This document shows positions 1 through 11,679 of a stretch of DNA of 64,000 nucleotides, piece after piece. The notes under the pieces were generated by a model that did no database searches, was not told the origin of the DNA, and saw only the letters and a list, made by a program, of their open reading frames with translations. The stretch is from positions 1 to 64,000 of the forward strand of contig WACJ01000225.1 of the NCBI GenBank assembly GCA_008973525.1, written 5' to 3'. Made by a program: the position numbers and the translations under genes. Each line of letters begins with the position of its first letter. Positions within the stretch are counted from its first letter, which is position 1. Origin of the DNA: Stenopsyche tienmushanensis (taxonomy: Eukaryota > Arthropoda > Insecta > Trichoptera > Stenopsychidae).

Positions 1-112
1 GAGAAGACAAATAACAGAGCTTCAAAATGACAGCAACCTTGACATATGGCAAACTGACGGCAAAAGACGCAACCAAAAAAATTACATTTCTTTCCGCTTT
101 ATCTAATATTTG
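1..112 (-). mobile_element. terminal fragment of a mariner-like element
   Basis: This stretch closely matches positions 63833-63960 in the same orientation, with shared blocks such as acagagcttcaaaatgaca and catttctttccgctttatct. The right-hand copy is attached to a mariner transposase relic on the minus strand, so this is the matching 5' terminal and leader part of another copy whose body lies left of the window. Relative to the right copy it has a short internal deletion. Confidence 0.7.
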
Positions 113-513
113 CAATTTAAAATTCATGTATATCGCAGTTTAATAATATCATACTGAATAATATTTTACAACATTTTCTGTGCAAATAAATACAAGAAGG
201 AAAAATAATGATCTGCTAACAATACTGTAACAGAGATATGCATGACCCAGTACGGTTAGTAAAAATTGTGATCAAGATCAGAATAAGGTTGTTTTTTTCC
301 ACTATGTTTAGTTAAAAGTCACGTTAGAATATTTAAATATAGCTCATAGTCTATGTCAGAATGTTTTAATCTTCGACCAGATAGAATTTTGAATTCATGG
401 TTTGTGTCGGAAATTTTGCGATAGAAACATTCATTTGTGTATAAACCAAATCTTTCCATGCTTCAAATTTCCATTTAAATATATGTATTGATTTTGATGG
501 CTTTGTGTTTCAG

Positions 514-594
514 ATGTTAAAAATGAAAAAACATGAAGAATTGGAACGCCTACGTTTACAAGCATCAATTCCTATAAAATGTCGCTCAACTTGA
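514..594 (+). CDS. probable terminal coding exon of an unidentified gene
   Basis: A pyrimidine-rich acceptor (ttttgtgtttcag) ends at 513. Of the three frames after it only phase 0 stays open, giving 26 codons to TGA at 592-594, ending in PIKCRST. The other two frames hit stops within a few codons. The peptide starts lysine-rich (MLKMKKHEE) and then reads like the end of a helix (LERLRLQASIP). I do not recognise the protein. The upstream exons must lie left of 514 or outside the window; I see none in 113-513. The AT-rich, stop-filled sequence that follows fits a long 3' UTR. The exon call rests only on the splice signal and the open frame. Confidence 0.4.
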   Translation: MLKMKKHEELERLRLQASIPIKCRST

Positions 595-2178
595 AAATTA
601 AACGTCAAGTGCGATTGACTTGCTGCGGATCAAGTTGCCGCGCCCTGAAACAAACAACAGAATTTTAATATTTTTTGTTAAATATATTTTTTTAACGATC
701 ATTATTTTAAATCCAGCATTCTTAATTATGCTCTCATATATTCATTCCGATTCCCATTATAAAATTTGATATCATTGTAATGTATACATTATTGTATTGT
801 TCATTCTTGATGTTTTTTTTTTAATTTGACGAATAGACTTTTTGTAATATTCCACATTCCTACTTATTTTCTCTCTTAAATTCATCTATTTTTTGGAAAT
901 CCATTTAATTTCATATTTCTAGGGCTTGTTGCTTTTGATGAAAACAGTATATATTTACTGTATATTTTAGGTTGTCCAGTGCAAGTATCTTTATTAAAGT
1001 AATACTTCAGAAATCTTCTTATGAAAATACTGGGTGGCACTATAATTAGGACTTATCTTAACATTATTTATATGTAATAGTGTATTTTCTTTATTTGTTT
1101 ACATTTCTATTGTATCGAGTGCCGTTATGATCAAAGAATCCCTTTTATTACATCCATATTTTGATATCTGCATGCACTAATGTTGAATGACTATAAAAAT
1201 ATTATTGCAGTTATTGACACAGTATGGGTTATAAAATTTCTTTGATTACATCATCAATAATTTTTATTGATCATTTACTAAAAATAAATTCATACAGATT
1301 CATATGTATATCAGTGAAAATTCAGTCGTATATGATTTATTGTAAATATATTTTTTATATGAAGGTGTATTATAAATACACCATTGTAAACTTTTGACAT
1401 TTTTGAAATTGGTGCTCAGTGATGGTTTTCTAACTCATAACCACTGTTCACAAGCGTAGCCAAATGCTTCGATGTATATTTGACAAATATATAATGCCAT
1501 ACATTTTCTATTTGTAATATTGAACTGAGGTTTTAAAGTAGAAAGTCTGATCGTAATGTATATCGCTTTCGTTGTTCATTATTGAATTAAAATACATTTT
1601 TATAAGCTTGCATGCTATTTTAAAGACGCCTTAATCAATTACTAAATAATATTCAAGACTTATTGCTTTGATGAATACTCTATGTGCCTTTTATTATATA
1701 GTGATTTTGTATCATTCAAATTGCTGCTACTTAATTTTATAAAGCAACAAGTTTTCTTTTTTTTTTCGATTAAATTGTAAGCATTATGTTACCATAAATT
1801 AACTTTGCCTTGTATACATAAAAAGTATATATATATATATATATACACACTATATTCTTAAATCGCAGTCGATTTAAAAGAACTCCAATTTTAATCGGAG
1901 TATTTTGTACGAGTATTTTTGTACTATCTAAATTTAGTGGAAGATTGATTATTTAAAGTGTATTTTATTAACAAAGTATTACATAAAAGTTGTGATTTTT
2001 TTTCAGTCGCTTTGTACAATGAACTCGGCAGTAGTTAAAATATTAAATAATCCATGTACTGCTGATAATTATAATTTATCAAATGACTTGATGGGTCAAT
2101 CATGAATAATCAAGTCAGATAAAATGTATGAATAGCATATAGGTATTACTTAATTTTATTAAAAATACTTTCAATAAA
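595..2178 (+). other. candidate long 3' UTR
   Basis: No ORF, repeat or RNA gene is recognisable here. It follows the candidate last exon, is very AT-rich, holds a Pumilio-type motif tgtaaata at 1341-1348, and has AATAAA at 2173-2178 that could serve as poly(A) signal. Assigning it as UTR is inference. Confidence 0.3.
1826..1850. repeat. (TA)n microsatellite running into (AC)n
   Basis: About ten TA units are followed by acacac. Confidence 0.85.
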
Positions 2179-2199
2179 AACATTGTTTCATTATGCTTA

Positions 2200-3620
2200 T
2201 GTACTCACAATATTTTTTCAATTGATTCCCCTTTTATGCAATATAACAAACAACATTGCAAAAGAAAATATAATCAATCCTATGTAGTATATTCAACAAT
2301 GATATTCACTATACAAGTTGTTCTCCCTAATTCTTTGTTAAATTAATAATAACTTCATTTCCAATCAAGTATTATTTTTTATAACTTACAAACAGTATCT
2401 AAAAACATTCTTCACATAATTTTGAGTTTCATATTTATACAAGTATTTAATTTTTAGAAGTAAAAACATCTCGAAAGTTTCTGTAGAACGTTTGTAATTA
2501 ATATCATATAATAAAACCTGAGTTAACTAAGAAAATTTATAATTCTATTTTCAACCGATTCAACTAATATCTATTGCAAATCATGGAATGCATATATATT
2601 AAATATTTATCTAATCACATTGCATTAAGAAGGCTCTAGCAATGTAAAGATGTTTTTCCCGATGACGAACAAATTCATTGTGTACCAATGAAGAGAACTG
2701 TTTGACCTTTAGCACTCAAGAGACACTTCTCGGATATCACAATGTTTCATGACATAATATGACTGACGCCACTGATTATTTATTAATCTTAGATTGTATT
2801 GAATATTTAAGAATTCAGAACAGTATTAGTTTGCATAGGTTCTTTAGCTATTTGTATAATTTTTACAGAAAGTAAAAAAGATGCATCTTAAAATTGCTAT
2901 AAGATTTTCTTATCTGAAGTATATAATCACAAGTCGGACCGTCTTCAGTGATAATTTAAACATGACAATTGTTATAATAGAAACATTACGTTTAAAGTAT
3001 TTGAGTATATTGGGACCTAAATATCTCAAAAACATCACCAGATAAAACAAAGTCTTGTAATAACTTTATAATTTTATAACTGGTTATTGTATAATTCATT
3101 TACTAATCAGATCCTTTTAGAATTTGTGCAGTTATCATGACCTTGACTCCCAAAAACCAATCACCCACTCTTCAAGTATATAATCAAGATGCAGACTACT
3201 AAACAAATCAGAAAGCTAACATTTATTCCGGTGTGGAAAACAAAAGGACCGTTACTAGTTAAACTAACCCTTGTTATATCAAAAAACCTAATATCATTAT
3301 CAACTAAATAAAATATGTAGATATGGTTGATCAAGCAGATGCCCCTAATACATCCAAGTAAACGGTTATCTAGAAATTTGGAGATCATGTGACCTTTGAT
3401 ATCGAGCGAATGAGGACATGGATGTATAAAAATGAAATAGATGTAACCCCTTCCTATAAATAGATAATGAAGAGATCCTAGTTCTACAGTACATTGTTTG
3501 TGGGTGTACTATGATGATTAAGGTTGAAAAGAGTGTTTAATTTGATAAAATGATTAACATTGTATTAAAAATGCTATCAAATATACATAGATGTCACTTC
3601 AAAATATTTTTTTAGGAAAG
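2200..3620. other. AT-rich intergenic sequence without recognised features
   Basis: I see no coding-like ORF, RNA gene or repeat with another copy in the window. Confidence 0.5.
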
Positions 3621-3626
3621 AAAATA

Positions 3627-4055
3627 CAGTGTACTCTTGATCATCCATTTTGCGGATTATCCGTGCTTAAAAAGTATTATATTACTTTTATTTTATTCAA
3701 ATGTGTATGGAAACAGCTAAGTTTTTCTATAAGAAATTAGGATTAGAAAATCATTTTAACGCTTCGTCTGGCTGATTGACTAGATTCAATCAATGACACG
3801 GAATTCGAGAACTCACAATTCAGGGAGACGTCTAATCTAATCTATCTATGATCAAATCTATAATGCAAATGAGACAGTGCTTGCCGACAAAAACCCTAGC
3901 TTCGATGAGAGAAAAGTCTGCTCCTGGACATAAATCATCCAAAGAAAGGATAACTGTCATGTGTTGCAAAAACGCATCAGGAACTAGTAAAATGATTTTT
4001 TTGGCGATTATTTTTTTAAACTTAATCTCATTGTTGTGCAACGCGCAATAATTCT
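3627..4055 (+). mobile_element. pogo/Tigger-like DNA transposon relic
   Basis: The left end begins CAGTGTACTCTTGATCATCC directly after a TA, and continues to gattatccgtg, as expected of pogo-type terminal repeats and their TA target site. An open stretch at 3848-4051 encodes LPTKTLASMREKSAPGHKSS followed by KERITVM and NASGT, the conserved core of pogo/jerky DDE transposases (family knowledge). The reading breaks down right after NASGT, so only a fragment of the transposase survives. Confidence 0.75.
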
Positions 4056-4089
4056 TTTTTTCGTAAACGAAAGCGTGAAATTTTGAAAA

Positions 4090-4300
4090 AATTTAAGGCA
4101 CAGTTTAGTAATAATACTTGGACTCAAAAGTTTCATGAAGTTCTGAAATTCAAGAAACAATCTGCTGAAAAAGTGATGGTTAGAGTATTTTGGGACTCGA
4201 AAAATATTTTATTAGTTTTCTACATGAAAGACAGACGGTGAATGAGGCCTACTACTGCCAGCTGCTAGATAACATTGCAACAAAGGATGCTACTTCTCGT
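4090..4300 (+). mobile_element. mariner transposase fragment
   Basis: In the plus strand the residues KVMVRVFWDSKNILL are followed, after a +1 shift, by TVNEAYYCQLLDNIA. This matches the segment around the second catalytic region of mariner transposases (VFWD..GVILIDYL...T..YY..LL). The piece follows the pogo fragment directly, so one element probably inserted in or next to the other. Confidence 0.65.
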
Positions 4301-5453
4301 CTTATTTCTTCAGTGACGGGATCACAACAGGGAAGACTCGCAAATGAGTCCCCTGGATCGCTGCTTTTGTACTGAGAGAACTCGCATGCGAGTCCTCCGG
4401 ACTTCAACTTGTTAATATGCCAAACTTTTGCAAAGTTGTCAAATGACACAAATCTTACCATACATCTAATTTAACAATAATTTATCATTTTTTAGTAGGT
4501 GACAAATAAACATGATAACAGCGATCGTGACTATTGTGATTAATTCCCTGATATATCTCTTATCAAGGTAAAACAATATGCATTGAAATTCATTTAATAA
4601 TGGAATTTTTCCACTTAACATGGATTTAAAAAAAAACATTTTTATCTAATCTGAGATCTAGAAAAACCTATCCAATATTAATTCCACACAAAATAATATT
4701 TATGCACTCTTAATAAATAGATGATGAAGAAGCATAGATATTACTGATAAAAAACTTGATTAATTTCATAATTACTATGATAGTTCTTAGAATAAAAGTG
4801 ATTCAAAATCCTAGTATTTCATTTTATATAGTAAAAAAGTTTTAATATACTTTTGAATGGTCAATTTAATAACAATTATGTAAATACATATTTTTAATTC
4901 AATTCATAAATATAATAAATGATTAAATGTACATTTCCAAATGCAATGACAAACAAATAACAAGCATTGATTTAGAATGCTCCCACTAATAACTAAACAT
5001 AATTTTGAATACATCATCCAACACCTAATAAACGTTTAAATAAAATAAATTACCATATTAATTAGATGGTGAAATAAAAAACAACAAATATATATTTATA
5101 ATTTTAAAAAAGATGTTGATATCTCAAAGCCGAGAGCCACTCAAATTTTCTATAATTTTATTTTATTAAGCATATATTTCTTCCAATAGTAAAAACTACT
5201 ATACGAATCAATTTTTGTTGAGCATATTAACTACATTGTAGTAAAAAACAATGTGATCAGATTTAAAATAAAATATTAACTGCACAATAAAAACATCAAC
5301 AAACGATTTTCAATTTACTATGCTAAATAAAATAAAATTCAACAGAATGCTTTGCCATAAACCAAAAGCAATATAAAATTTGATTACAAAATCTCTTTCT
5401 CTAGATAAAATACAATTCAAAAAGGAATTAACTAAGATTCACATAAATAATGA
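4300..5453. other. intergenic, no gene seen
   Basis: AT-rich. A 14-bp perfect palindrome (actcgcatgcgagt) lies near 4379-4394. The part next to 5453 probably contains the 3' UTR of the Nudix gene; a minus-strand AATAAA occurs near 5160. Confidence 0.4.
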
Positions 5454-6164
5454 TTATAACTTAGATTTTCTATCTGGTACAGAAACGTGTTGAAATCTTT
5501 GAGGGTAAGCTGCCTCTGGTAGCAAACAAGAGAGAAATATATGCGTGATGAGCGCTGTAAGCCCCCAAATTTTGTGGGGTCCTCCCATAAAAACTGGAAC
5601 AGTATAACCGTTTTTAAACTGATTGAATCCAAAATAAGAACGATCGCACAACTTTTCTAGTGATATTGTGAACACTTCCTCGACTTCTGATGGATTAGGA
5701 TTGAGTTTGAGTCGGTCAAAATCACGGATCAAGCCAATGACGGGCATAACGGCAATGTCATAATTTTTCCCTGGAAGCAGATTAGAAAATTCTCCCCAAA
5801 CTTCCACACAGTCCCGTGGTATTCCAAGCTCTTCCTCTGTTTCTCTCAGAGCTGTATCCACATAAGATTTATCGGTTAAATCAACTTTACCTCCAGGAAA
5901 AGCAACGTGCCCTGGATGCGAACTGAGATTTGCAGATCTTAAGGTATATAGCAGAGATATTTCCCCATTGTCGTGTTGACATAGCGGTATTAAAACCGAT
6001 GCTTTTTTATCAGATTTGTACTTAACTTTATATTTGGGTATCATCGCTAAAATCTGCATCAAATTTTCTCTGGATGCTGCTGAAGTTATATTATCCGCAC
6101 TCAAATAAGACATCGTATTTGCTGTACTACAAAATTTTCGCGATATTTGATTAATAAACATCAA
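5454..6164 (-). CDS. Nudix hydrolase, mitochondrial CoA diphosphatase type (NUDT8-like)
   Basis: Single-exon ORF of 236 aa. The residues LLYTLRSANLSSHPG then HVAFPGG form the signature before the Nudix box of the PCD1/NudL/NUDT7-8 branch. The Nudix box follows, ending in LRETEEELGI with the catalytic REXXEE glutamates; the spacing from GGK to RE fits the CoA pyrophosphatase subgroup rather than the generic box. Downstream VMPVIGLI and SEVEEVF also match NudL/NUDT8. Members hydrolyse coenzyme A and its derivatives to 3',5'-ADP and 4'-phosphopantetheine compounds. The N-terminus (MMFINQISRKFCSTANTM) is basic, lacks acids and resembles a mitochondrial presequence; there is no peroxisomal PTS1, since the C-terminus is RKSKL. 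The first Met of the tandem pair was taken as start; a second Met at residue 18 is possible. Length is normal for NUDT8. The gene is separate from the protease array. The frame is intact and likely functional. Confidence 0.9.
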   Translation of the reverse strand: MMFINQISRKFCSTANTMSYLSADNITSAASRENLMQILAMIPKYKVKYKSDKKASVLIPLCQHDNGEISLLYTLRSANLSSHPGHVAFPGGKVDLTDKSYVDTALRETEEELGIPRDCVEVWGEFSNLLPGKNYDIAVMPVIGLIRDFDRLKLNPNPSEVEEVFTISLEKLCDRSYFGFNQFKNGYTVPVFMGGPHKIWGLTALITHIFLSCLLPEAAYPQRFQHVSVPDRKSKL

Positions 6165-7098
6165 GTCGGCGAGTGTGCAAAATATTACGGACGTACTGTC
6201 AATTGGACTTTGAGGTTATTATCTGTCAAAATTGATCAACAAAAAAAAAGCGTATTGACCTTTAGTACATTGTACAGAATACTAAAAACACTTTTCAATA
6301 GCTCATCTTAAAAACGAACAATAATCGTTTTTGTAAGCAAATTCAATTTAATCTGTCATCGTTAAATGTCAAATTCTAAAAATCGTAACACTAATTATTG
6401 CCGCCATAACTTTTATTTGTAATGAATAAATGTACGTCTTTAAGAGCAAACAGGATTTCGTTAAATATCGTTGGCAATACGATCAAAACTAATGTACATA
6501 TCAAATTAACAGATAACTGATAATAAAAATTAGACTTTGGTTGTATTTAACAATATCTGAGATAAACGCTAGTTTGCAACTTTTCAAGATGCTGTTTATT
6601 TTTTTGTAACAATTTATAAATATACTTATTTATTTTCAGATATAAATATTAAAATGCGTAATAGTGCAGTATTAATTTATAATTATTTAAATATGGTAAC
6701 ACTGAATATTTTTTAAGCATTCTATTTTGGATTCATCCGTACTAGCCATTTTAATTAAATTTATAGTGACATCTATATTGAGGGATTTAATATTCAAAAT
6801 AACTACATATTTCACATTTAATTTTTAAGAAAAAACAAGGATTGATTTTAAATTTGTTGTCACTTTCTAGAAAATATGCCCAGGCGTATCAAATTTTAAA
6901 ACATCAAATTATTGATAAATGTCAATTGTTCATATGTTATCTACATGATAAGATAAAATGACTCACAAGTAATGCGCATTAACTCCATAAAATTTATATA
7001 AAACACATATATTTTTAAATCAATTAAAAAAGAATTCTATATTTTTTTATAACATTATTTTTTCAAAATATTTTTTTAAATAAAAAAAAATACTCGAC
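6165..7098. other. intergenic between Nudix gene and tRNA
   Basis: AT-rich with no recognised gene; it presumably holds the promoter and 5' UTR of the minus-strand Nudix gene. Confidence 0.4.
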
Positions 7099-7182
7099 TG
7101 TCAGGTGTGGGGTTCGAACCCACGCTCCCTTTCGGGAACCAGAGCTTAAATCTGGCGCCTTAGACCACTCGGCCAACCTGAC
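7099..7182 (-). tRNA. tRNA-Leu (anticodon TAA)
   Basis: The minus strand folds as a class II tRNA of 84 nt. The acceptor stem is gtcaggt/acctgac with discriminator A. The D-arm holds ttggccgagtggtctaaggc, the anticodon stem ccaga/tctgg encloses the loop tttaagc (anticodon TAA, plus-strand 7146-7148), there is a long variable arm, and the T-arm reads gtgggttcgaacccac. It has no intron and no encoded CCA. Internal promoters box A (TGGCCGAGTGG) and box B (GGTTCGAACCC) are intact, so it is probably a working gene. Confidence 0.97.
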
Positions 7183-7273
7183 GATGGTATAAATGCCCAA
7201 ATAGCTTATTTTAAAACAAATATATCGACTGATATACACTAACACGCTTAATTTTTAATTAGCTATTACTTCA

Positions 7274-7646
7274 CAGGCTCCCAACCTATGAGTCGCGACA
7301 AAAAAATATTCATGAAGAAGAGAGCATGAAATTTAGTTGCAAACATCAAAGACTTGATCGAATAGGAAGTTTACAGCAAGCGAGCACAGCATTAGTACAA
7401 ACATCATATGAAGTTACATTGGAAATTGCCGAGCAAAAAAGCCTCACAATAGGAGAAAAGCTCATCAAACCCTGCATGTTGAAATTAATTCTCGGGGATT
7501 CCAGTGAAGTAAAGATGCAACGAATATCCCTGTCTAATAATACTATTATAAATACGATTTTAAATACGATCAAAATCGGGCTTTCAGAAAAAAGTAAAAT
7601 AACTAGCTCCCCAAACAAGGGGAATCTGGCATTTCAAATAAACTAG
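7274..7646 (+). mobile_element. hAT transposon relic (ZBED5/SCAND3-like transposase)
   Basis: A hAT-like end, cttcacaggctcccaac then ctatgagtcgcgac, precedes an ORF at 7326-7646. That ORF encodes TSYEVTLEIAEQKSLTIGEK then LIKPCMLKL and ISLSNNTI, the start of the RNase H-like region of the ZBED5/FAM200/GTF2IRD2 branch of hAT transposases. The catalytic core and C-terminus are missing, and the N-terminal zinc finger is not visible. This is a short non-autonomous relic. Confidence 0.7.
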
Positions 7647-7699
7647 AGAAATACTAATTATTTTAATTACAAACTATCATCGACGTATGATCATTTTCG

Positions 7700-10500
7700 T
7701 TGCGATTTTCGATTTGACTCAAAATCACTCTCTTCTTCGGAAGAAATAGTATACCCAGTGTCATTGTTCTGTGTAGGTTTTATCTTTCCAACAATATAAT
7801 TCATAATTAGAAAAGATGTCACTATAGTCTCAATAAAAAATCACAAAAGGGCGACTGTTTAAAAAAAAAATCAGTCAACCCATTTTTTGGCCTCATTTTG
7901 TCAGTTTTAATCATTTTTTAAATAGTTATTCATTAAAACTAGAGATATGATGTCAACCGTGTTGAAAAAATTAGTTTCGAGAAAAACGCATTAAAAGATT
8001 TCATTATGGTAGGACCAGCCACGTTACCGCGTCACTAAAAGAGCTATAACTCCCTAAATAATTGGAATTTTGGAAATTCCTTTGGAGAACTTATTTTTAA
8101 AGGTCAAAACATTGGAAAAATACAAAAAACGAGATCAATTTTTTCAAAAATCTAAACCAGAATAAAGGACGTGGTCGTAATTCAGCGATGGTAAATGCAA
8201 TATGATTTACACAGTCCCAAATTATAATCTTTTTCCAAATTTAGATTAGTGTTGATGATTTATTTCCTATTTTATCCAAAATATCTAAATACGTACTCAT
8301 TATGAAATTTAAAAAAATGCTTTAAAAAAATCGCATAACTTCGAAATCGCACAAAATTAGGTTTGAGTGTATTATGAAACAATCGCCAATGTGCTGCCTC
8401 GTTTTGTAAGTATTAAAAGTTTTATTTTTTGATACGTCATTATGGATTTAGTGCAGATTACTTTTCTATTTGACTTTGGCAATCCTTTTCTATTTGTTAG
8501 GATCACCCTGACTAAATAACATTCCAAATGGTTAAATTATAATGAATTTATTATTTCGATGTCTCTCTGCTTCATTTGATCGCCGGCGACACATATTTTA
8601 AAATGTTTTGGAGTTTTCGTCTATGATTGTATCAAGGAGTGTTGTTATGCTCAAAAACTTTAAATTAATGTTCCTATTGCCACCATTGATAAATTCAGAG
8701 TAACGTCGAAAACCTGGGTCGACCCATGATCGCGGGCTAATTTCGGAAAAGAAAATGTCATAGTAATGTCAAGATGGGCTCAAGGGGGGGATTAGGCTTC
8801 CTAAATGAGTAGACAGAGAGTTGAAGAATCTATTAATGAACCGATACTGTTCTTAACTCATGGAGATTTATCGTAATCCAAGATAAGATACCATTGACGC
8901 CTCTCAATCGTCGCCTAAATTGCCGCATAACACGACGTGTGCCTGAGATCTGCCTCTCGAGAACAAAGGCTTACATTTTGAAAAAAAATCATGTGAGTAT
9001 ATTTCTCTTTAGTCTGGCTCGATATACTTCTCACATTGGAAATTGTTAGCTAAAATATTAAACTGTGTTTGTGTAATATATAATAAAATACGCAAGCGTC
9101 TACTGGTTGCTTTATGCTATATATATACACATTAGCCTGTATTCGATGGTAATAGTAGAAACTTGATGTATTCGATGGAGATAGGGAGACTATAAACGAT
9201 TATCCTTCTCTTTACTCTCAACTGCCGGTTGGAGTTTCAATTTTCGTGACGTTCAAGCTAATTTGTCCTCCTCCCTTTTGTAAGTTTCACTTCAAAAAAA
9301 TCTCCTTTCTAAAATAAATATCATAGAATATTTAGAAAATGACGCAATTTAGATGATATCTTACGAAGCCATTTCAATTCTTATATATTTATCAATAATA
9401 AATCAATCATGTGATATCTACTGCATTGTATACCGCTGTGTGTTGATGCGTCATTATCTATATTTTGCGAAAACAATAACATCTTTAAAAAAATTACTGA
9501 TATCGCCCTTTAACCACTTAAGCGCCTGAAAAAATCTTACACTAGGAGTACTTTGCTAAATCCAAAAATGTCTTCATATTTTAATGGATCTCAGTGTTTC
9601 CATTTTATTATTAAATATAAAATCAACAAAGGTCATCAGGGCTGCCCATCGAATAATCTTTATTATGTAACTGAATCTATTTAGGGATGTATTGGTTAGA
9701 AAGCCTTTTTAAAAAACTGTTCTTATTAGTATTATTAGTGGATTGAGACAAACCTGAATAAACAATCAATTTTAATGGTGTATATATAATAAAAATAGGA
9801 ATGATGTATTGTGACAATCCAGAAAAAGAACTGCTCAAAACATGTAAATCATCCCGCAGGACAGTATTGGTACATGCATAAAATATTTAAGTCAGACAAT
9901 TTTTCACGCAACATATATCTCTAAATTCGCTGGTAGTTAATAGGTTTTTTTTTGGCTACATTTTGAGTCATTTTTAATCGTTTGATAGCATTTCGCTTAT
10001 ACATACAAGCAGAGAGCTATTGATATTCAGTTGATCTACCAATCGATCGATGTAAGTGTACCCTAACAATTTATATTACCCATGTGTCCATGATGAGTTT
10101 TTTCAATTTTAATTATTAAATTAATCTTTTTATGAGTGATTTCAATCAATATAATTAAAGGCTGTGAGCTATCTTAGAAATTATGTTCTTCAGTTTTTTC
10201 CAAGCGCAAGAAATATTGATATGTGCACATAAATGCAGATGCATATCGAAAGTCGAGTTTAGTTTCTTCAACTCTGAGATTCTTCTATCCATTTTCATGG
10301 ATTTTTTAGAATCAAAGAGTTCTTCTTCCTATTATTTAAACATGAATTTCCCCTTCTTCTTTGGTTGATTACTTTTTTTAATATATTTTTATAAACTGAA
10401 CGCTAAATGATGAATGATATCATAGTAAATGTTGACAGTTTGATGTTACTCAGCGAATTTATGCCCAAACAATTATGATTGATTCTCATAGATTAGTTAG
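7700..10500. other. intergenic, no gene recognised
   Basis: AT-rich sequence with only short ORFs. I found no splice-consistent coding segment, tRNA or repeat with a second copy in the window. Confidence 0.4.
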
Positions 10501-10601
10501 ATTATAAAATTTCATATATATTTTCTTTTTTTTACAGTTGAACATCGACACATTCTATAGTTCAGCGGCTTTGTTATATAGAGGAAGTATACATACCAAC
10601 A

Positions 10602-10817
10602 ATGGCAATAATTGTGAAATTATTTTGTGTAAAATGCAAAACAAATAAATTAATAGAAAAAATTACACCATGGGGTGGATTGGCTTATTGTAGAGTTTGT
10701 GAGAAATTTACTATTAAGCCTCGTTCAGAACACAAGGCATTCTTTATTAATATAATAAAGTCGAAATACAGAGGTGATGGAGATGAACCATCAAGAAATT
10801 TGCTAGATAATGCTTAA
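10602..10817 (+). CDS. small CXXC/CXXC (zinc-ribbon-like) ORF, function unknown
   Basis: A 71-codon ORF with a good start context (caacaATGG). Four cysteines at residues 9, 12, 30 and 33 form C-x2-C-x17-C-x2-C, within LFCVKCKTNK and AYCRVCEKF, the layout of a small zinc ribbon. The rest is basic and polar. A strong splice acceptor (tatttt, a run of t, then cag) ends at 10537, so the ORF could sit in the last exon of a gene with an upstream non-coding exon. The CVKCK start recalls small zinc-binding domains of the DUF5679 type, but that is only a resemblance. No neighbour suggests a role, and chance coding or a pseudogene cannot be excluded. Confidence 0.35.
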   Translation: MAIIVKLFCVKCKTNKLIEKITPWGGLAYCRVCEKFTIKPRSEHKAFFINIIKSKYRGDGDEPSRNLLDNA

Positions 10818-11466
10818 TTGACTTTTGATCTTTCTTTGTTAATCGTCATCATCATGATGCATCTACAAGACTACAATCCAACACTTGGAAGAAGTTAAAA
10901 CCTATTCGCGTGAAAGAGTCAAATACATTAAACACTTCATACGCCCAATATTGAAAGCAGCGTGACCTCTAGACTTATTTGTGAAAGCTCACCTAAAATA
11001 ACATCTAGATCAGTGTTCCTCAACCGGTGCACCGCGGTGCACTGGTGCACCGCGAGCTTATTACAAGTGCACCGCGAAAAAATTGGTAAAAACGAAAAAT
11101 TCTGCAAAACAGTGAAAACCGAAAAAGTCGGCGAAATTATGAAAGTCAACGAAAGAGCTAATGTAATTTTGAATTAGCCAAATCAATTACGCGTATGTTA
11201 ACCGTTTTACGTAGACTTTGGGTATTCTACGCCTCGCAGCCGCAGTCTGTTCAAAGTGGAGTAAATAAACATGCTGTGGAGAAACAATCGTCTTTGAAAT
11301 CCAGCACCATCACCCTGTGAAATCCTTCTCGTCAACGTTACGGGAGACGCGGCAGTCGCAGACCGTCAGAAGCTCTATGAACGGAGGTAACTGGGACTGA
11401 TCGACAAAAGCAACACGAACATAACTGGACCCCGGTATTCAGCTGAGAGTTCTCGCCTACGTTACA

Positions 11467-11679
11467 ATGGATACATTTATTACCAAACGAAATCGTGAAT
11501 CAGACCAAAATATTAATGACACAGGGAGTACAAGTGAAAGAAGTAGTGACGATATTACTAGACATCATACGTCTCATACAAAAGAAAATGTATCCAGTAA
11601 AATCATAAAAAATAATCGACAATATTCTGAAGAATATTTATGTTTCGGTTTTACGTATTTTTACGCATTGTGTATTTAA
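11467..11679 (+). pseudogene. hAT transposase N-terminal segment
   Basis: A 70-codon ORF starting MDTFITKRNRES and ending YSEEYLCFGFTYF. The final block matches the EEYIKFGFTYI start of the ZBED-type zinc finger in ZBED5/FAM200/SCAND3-like transposases. The frame stops at 11679 where the zinc finger should continue. Confidence 0.6.

Noticed and set aside
7063..7245. 60-codon minus-strand ORF
   Set aside because: It is a translation of the tRNA-Leu gene and its flanks.
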